A DNA stretch of 64,000 bases, taken from Chitinophagaceae bacterium UBA4411. Its GTDB lineage: Bacteria > Bacteroidota > Bacteroidia > Chitinophagales > Chitinophagaceae. Both the position numbers and the translations under genes were made by a program. The stretch covers positions 248,001 through 312,000 of the forward strand of contig DGQP01000014.1 in assembly GCA_002400415.1 (NCBI GenBank). The letters are read 5' to 3'. The notes beneath the pieces were generated by a model. The model worked only from the letters and a program-made list of their open reading frames with translations, was not told where the DNA came from and searched no databases. Shown one piece after another: positions 61,321 through 64,000 of the stretch (its first letter is position 1; each line of letters begins with the position of its first letter).

Positions 61321-61776
61321 CTACTGGCAGCCCTGCCTTCTTCTTGTATCAATTATATATTGAATTTTCCACTCGCCATCCAGCCTCACCAGCTGGAAGG
61401 AGTTGACTCCGCAATGGCTGAACTTCCCTTTGAAATAAAATTTATACGGCGTCCATACACTGGCAAGATCACCGTCAATCCTGATAGTTTCAAAAACGAT
61501 CTGTTCATCCGCCTCTCCTTTAGCAATTTGCTGAATAGATTCAGCAAATGCATTCACATCTTCGCTGGTAACCACAACAGCTCCGGTTTCTTTAGATCTG
61601 CCGATAGTCTGTAACACTGCATTAGAAGTAAAAGAATTTTTCATCATAACCACATCCGACTCTTTCATTGCAGTAAACAACTTGTTGACGGCGTTTTTTA
61701 CAGAATCTTCAGTACGCTGTGCCGTGGCATTGATGGCCAGAATGCCTGCTGTTAACAATAACAAAAAATATCGCAT
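61321..61776 (-). CDS. Exported SnoaL/NTF2-like protein
   Basis: The start at ATG 61776 gives a signal peptide (MRYFLLLLTAGILAINATAQ) and 151 residues; a frame from 61839 adds 21 residues in front. The NTF2-like fold pattern is VKNAVNKLFTAMKESDVVMMKNSF, the VTSEDVNAFAESIQQIAKG helix and IRIDGDLASVWTPYKFYFKGKFSHCGVNSFQLVRLDGEWKI. Such domains include hydrolases and isomerases, but no catalytic set is visible. It is probably periplasmic. It faces the gene at 60064 tail to tail with 0 nt between stops. Confidence 0.8.
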   Translation of the reverse strand: MRYFLLLLTAGILAINATAQRTEDSVKNAVNKLFTAMKESDVVMMKNSFTSNAVLQTIGRSKETGAVVVTSEDVNAFAESIQQIAKGEADEQIVFETIRIDGDLASVWTPYKFYFKGKFSHCGVNSFQLVRLDGEWKIQYIIDTRRRQGCQ

Positions 61777-61837
61777 GTTAAAATGGTTTATGATTTTGCG
61801 GCAAATGAATTGTCTCGCTAATGTAAAATCATAAATC

Positions 61838-62173
61838 ATGAAAATGATAAAAATTCTACAAGCGGTAGTATTGATGGTCGTGATTGGAAGCGCTGCCAGT
61901 TGCAGTTCCGGCCGGCAATACTATAACCAACCCCAGGCCCGTTACAATTCACATGTTTCCCTGATTCTTACTCCCAGCCCCGGATTCACTATGAGCCGGA
62001 ATCCCGATGGCCGTTTTTTTCACCGGAGCCCGCAGGGATTTGTGTACTGGCAGGGTTATGATAACAGGTTTTACCTGGATAAAGGCCAGGTAAAAAAAGT
62101 ACGTTATAATAATTACGAGTACAGGGAATGGAAACGTTTCGGCAGGAAGTATAGTAAGCGGGGAAAGTATTGA
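61838..62173 (+). CDS. Small lipoprotein of unknown function
   Basis: The 111-residue protein starts at ATG 61838 (MKMIKILQAVVLMVVIGS) with lipobox AASC. The mature part is basic and aromatic: QYYNQPQARYNSH, FHRSPQGFVYWQGYDNRFYLDKGQVKKVRY, REWKRFGRKYSKRGKY. It may bind RNA, DNA or peptidoglycan, but nothing proves it. It is divergent from the SnoaL-like gene, with a 61-bp gap, and ends in front of a shared hairpin. Confidence 0.75.
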   Translation: MKMIKILQAVVLMVVIGSAASCSSGRQYYNQPQARYNSHVSLILTPSPGFTMSRNPDGRFFHRSPQGFVYWQGYDNRFYLDKGQVKKVRYNNYEYREWKRFGRKYSKRGKY

Positions 62174-62181
62174 GTAATTGG

Positions 62182-62222
62182 GAACCGGGAATTAGCGCTG
62201 CTCTTTTACTAACTCCCGGTTC
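62182..62222. terminator. Hairpin between convergent lipoprotein and arginine decarboxylase genes
   Basis: GAACCGGGA (62182-62190) pairs with TCCCGGTTC (62214-62222), and the helix is extended by TTAG/CTAA inside. It lies between the two stops and ends in TCTTT on the plus side. Serves probably both directions. Confidence 0.65.
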
Positions 62223-62235
62223 TCTTTACAGGAGT

Positions 62236-63642
62236 TCACTTCATGTATCCTAATATTTTCAGCATACTCTGGGCAGTCTGCTGTTTTGCATATAGCCAAT
62301 CGGTTAGTTTCCCATTCTTATCATACCCAACAATCACATGTTTGGGTGAAGGGATAAGACAGTGTTTGATTCCTCCATATCCGCTTATCTGGTCCTGGTA
62401 AGCACCTGTATGGAAAAAACCAACATATAAAGGTTCATTTCCACCGTTGATCTTGGGCAGGAACACTTCATTAATATGCTCTTCTGAATCATAATAATCA
62501 TGACTGTCACAGGTAATGCCGCCCAGTACAACCCGCTGATAGTCGGAGTCCCATTTATTCACGGGCAGCATGAGGAATTTCTCGCCAATACCCCAGGTAT
62601 CCGGTAATGTGGTGATGAAAGAGGAATCGATCATATACCATGTTTCCCTGTCGTTCTGCACTTTTTCACCGATCACACTGTAGATATGCGCCATACTCTC
62701 CCCCACTGTATAACTGCCAAATTCAGTGAAGATATTCGGCATTGGCACTTTTGCTTTCTTACAGGCTGATTTTATATTACCAACAATTTCGTTGATCATG
62801 AACTGGTAATCATATTCAAAACCCAGGGAGTGCTTAATGGGGAAACCTCCGCCAATATTAATGGAATCCAGTTCCGGGCAAATCTTTTTCAACTGGCAAT
62901 ACAGGTTGATAATCTTATTTAACTCACTCCAGTAGTATATATCATCCTTGATCCCTTTGTTCAGGAATATATGAAGCATCTTTAGCTGGAACTTGCTTTC
63001 ATAACCTTCTATCCTGTCTACATAAAACTCAAGAATATCTTTTGAACGGATGCCCAGCCGGGAAGTATAAAAAGGGAAATTAGGTTCTTCCTCTGCGGCC
63101 ACCCTGATCCCCAGTTTAAAAGGCCCTTTTACGGTTTTTGCATACTCCTTCAGTTCATCTTTGTTATCCAAAACAGGGATTACATTATTAAACCCGGAAT
63201 TAAGAAGATTAGCGATGCGGCGGGTATAACTCTTTTCTTTATACCCATTACACACAATATGAATATCCTTGGTGATCTTCTTTTTTTCGTAGAGTTTTTT
63301 TATAATCTCAATATCATAAGCATAAGAAGTCTCCAGGTGAATATCATGTTTCAGTGCTTCTTCCACCACAAATGAAAAATGGGAGCTCTTGGTACAATAA
63401 CAATAATGGTACTTCCCCTCGTACTTGTGTTTTTTGAAAGCATTGGCAAACATGGTTTTTGCCTTCCTGATCTGCATCCCGATCTTGGGCAGGTAGGTCA
63501 TTTTCATCGGAGTGCCGTATTTATCGATCAGGGCTTTCAGATCAAGACCGTTAAAATGAAGATAACCTTCATCGTTTACGTTCAAACCTTCCTGGGGAAA
63601 GTTGAATGTTTGTTTTACCAGGTCGTGGTAGGAGTTCGTCAT
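62236..63642 (-). CDS. speA: Arginine decarboxylase (biosynthetic type)
   Basis: The 468-residue PLP enzyme converts arginine to agmatine, the start of polyamine synthesis. PLP Lys in YHYCYCTKSSHFSF, the GGGFPIKHSLGFEYDY phosphate-site region and the dimer-side ITCDSHDYY with the active Cys/Asp are visible, as are the C-terminal strands EPLYVGFFHTGAYQDQ. It is the shorter Bacteroidota-type SpeA, not the 630-residue E. coli form. An alternative reading is a related ornithine/DAP decarboxylase fold III enzyme, but the motif set favours arginine. It ends in front of the shared hairpin and is monocistronic. Confidence 0.87.
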   Translation of the reverse strand: MTNSYHDLVKQTFNFPQEGLNVNDEGYLHFNGLDLKALIDKYGTPMKMTYLPKIGMQIRKAKTMFANAFKKHKYEGKYHYCYCTKSSHFSFVVEEALKHDIHLETSYAYDIEIIKKLYEKKKITKDIHIVCNGYKEKSYTRRIANLLNSGFNNVIPVLDNKDELKEYAKTVKGPFKLGIRVAAEEEPNFPFYTSRLGIRSKDILEFYVDRIEGYESKFQLKMLHIFLNKGIKDDIYYWSELNKIINLYCQLKKICPELDSINIGGGFPIKHSLGFEYDYQFMINEIVGNIKSACKKAKVPMPNIFTEFGSYTVGESMAHIYSVIGEKVQNDRETWYMIDSSFITTLPDTWGIGEKFLMLPVNKWDSDYQRVVLGGITCDSHDYYDSEEHINEVFLPKINGGNEPLYVGFFHTGAYQDQISGYGGIKHCLIPSPKHVIVGYDKNGKLTDWLYAKQQTAQSMLKILGYMK

Positions 63643-63740
63643 TGACAGTAAAAATAGATTGGGTTAGACATGCTTTTAAGGCTACAAATGTATACGATTG
63701 TAAAAATTAAGGGGCAAAAAATCTCCGCCCCGGGATCAGG

Positions 63741-63774
63741 AAAAACAAAAGCCCCGCTTATTCAGCAGGGCTTT
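63741..63774 (-). terminator. Terminator after rplT
   Basis: AAAGCCC and GGGCTTT pair around an inner GCT-AGC helix, and TTTTGTTTTT follows on the minus strand, 20 nt past the rplT stop. Confidence 0.9.
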
Positions 63775-63794
63775 CAGCTCAGGGTTTTATTTAA

Positions 63795-64000
63795 TTACTT
63801 CACAGAAGCAACCAGGTTTTTAAACGTTTCCGGGTTGTTCATGGCCAGATCGGCCAGTACTTTACGGTCCAGTTCAATTCCTTTCTTCTGTAATTTGTTG
63901 ATGAATTCAGAGTAGGTCATCCCTTCTGCACGAACTGCCGCATTGATACGGGCAATCCACAGAGAGCGATATTCTCTTTTCTTTAATTTACGGCCTACAA
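63795..64000 (-). CDS. rplT: Ribosomal protein L20, 3' part (runs off window)
   Basis: About 68 codons are visible, ending in a TAA at 63795-63797. The sequence GRKLKKREYRSLWIARINAA, EGMTYSEFINKLQKKGIE, LDRKVLADLAMNNPETF and the end KNLVASVK is typical L20, which binds 23S rRNA and starts large-subunit assembly. The 5' part and probably rpmI and infC lie beyond base 64000. A terminator follows immediately, so it is the last gene of its operon. Confidence 0.97.
   Translation of the reverse strand, partial: VGRKLKKREYRSLWIARINAAVRAEGMTYSEFINKLQKKGIELDRKVLADLAMNNPETFKNLVASVK

Noticed and set aside
1..64000. CRISPR arrays, insertion sequences, prophage or conjugative genes
   Set aside because: No regular spacer array, transposase, integrase or phage structural gene was seen in any frame.

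Overview
The window is chromosomal DNA from a member of the Bacteroidota, most likely family Chitinophagaceae. The evidence is a type IX secretion (type B, gliding-associated) C-terminal domain at 25575-28775, carboxypeptidase-regulatory/TonB-type outer-membrane barrels, a PorT-like barrel, DUF4249, DUF3822 and DUF2807 (head GIN) proteins, many short lipoproteins with an SC(K/E/Q) lipobox, a short primary sigma factor, a LytTR/LytS-type two-component pair, TAnnTTTG promoter boxes, and very few Shine-Dalgarno sequences. No tRNA, insertion sequence, prophage or CRISPR array was seen. The assignment to family is inference.

Layout. 1-6.8 kb: two tandem paralogous outer-membrane barrel proteins (the first runs off the left edge), preceded by a LytTR response regulator and its histidine kinase. 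The spacer between regulator and barrel gene holds a 25-bp near-palindrome and two copies of a 22-bp element. 6.9-15.2 kb: threonine aldolase-pgi operon, a repeat lipoprotein, a rhodanese-thioredoxin lipoprotein, a phosphoesterase, a YCF48-type protein and a peroxiredoxin. 15.3-21.7 kb: small membrane proteins, smc, an alpha/beta hydrolase and a PorT-like barrel. 22-28.8 kb: glycerate kinase plus Gfo/Idh/MocA oxidoreductase, then a large type IX-secreted protein. 28.9-33.6 kb: fatty-acid desaturase, RRM protein, FAS1 protein and DEAD-box helicase (a plausible cold-adaptation neighbourhood), then two tandem SET-domain proteins. 33.9-42.3 kb: a 37-residue membrane protein, a seven-heme cytochrome, and mostly accessory lipoproteins and enzymes, including two members of a lipoprotein family ending in STLV(S/N)FH. 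42.3-64 kb: a housekeeping block with rnpB (minus strand), a Smr protein, an amino-acid permease, prenyl synthase, rnr, lpxK, formyl-THF cycloligase, bioD, rsmD-DUF3822, a MATE transporter, folB, trxB, the primary sigma factor, lgt, bacilliredoxin, hsp20, arginine decarboxylase and the 3' end of rplT.

Genes that plausibly act together are the kinase/LytTR/barrel block (signal-controlled surface proteins), desaturase/RRM/helicase (cold membrane and RNA homeostasis), lpxK with bioD and the cycloligase (one minus-strand run with overlapping ends), and glycerate kinase with the oxidoreductase (sugar-acid use). Convergent genes are packed extremely tightly: several pairs have stop codons 0-6 nt apart. 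I did not find a clearly new multi-gene system. The best candidates for undescribed biology are the regulatory elements at 4.6-4.75 kb and 59.3-59.4 kb, the SET-domain pair, and the STLV-FH lipoprotein family.
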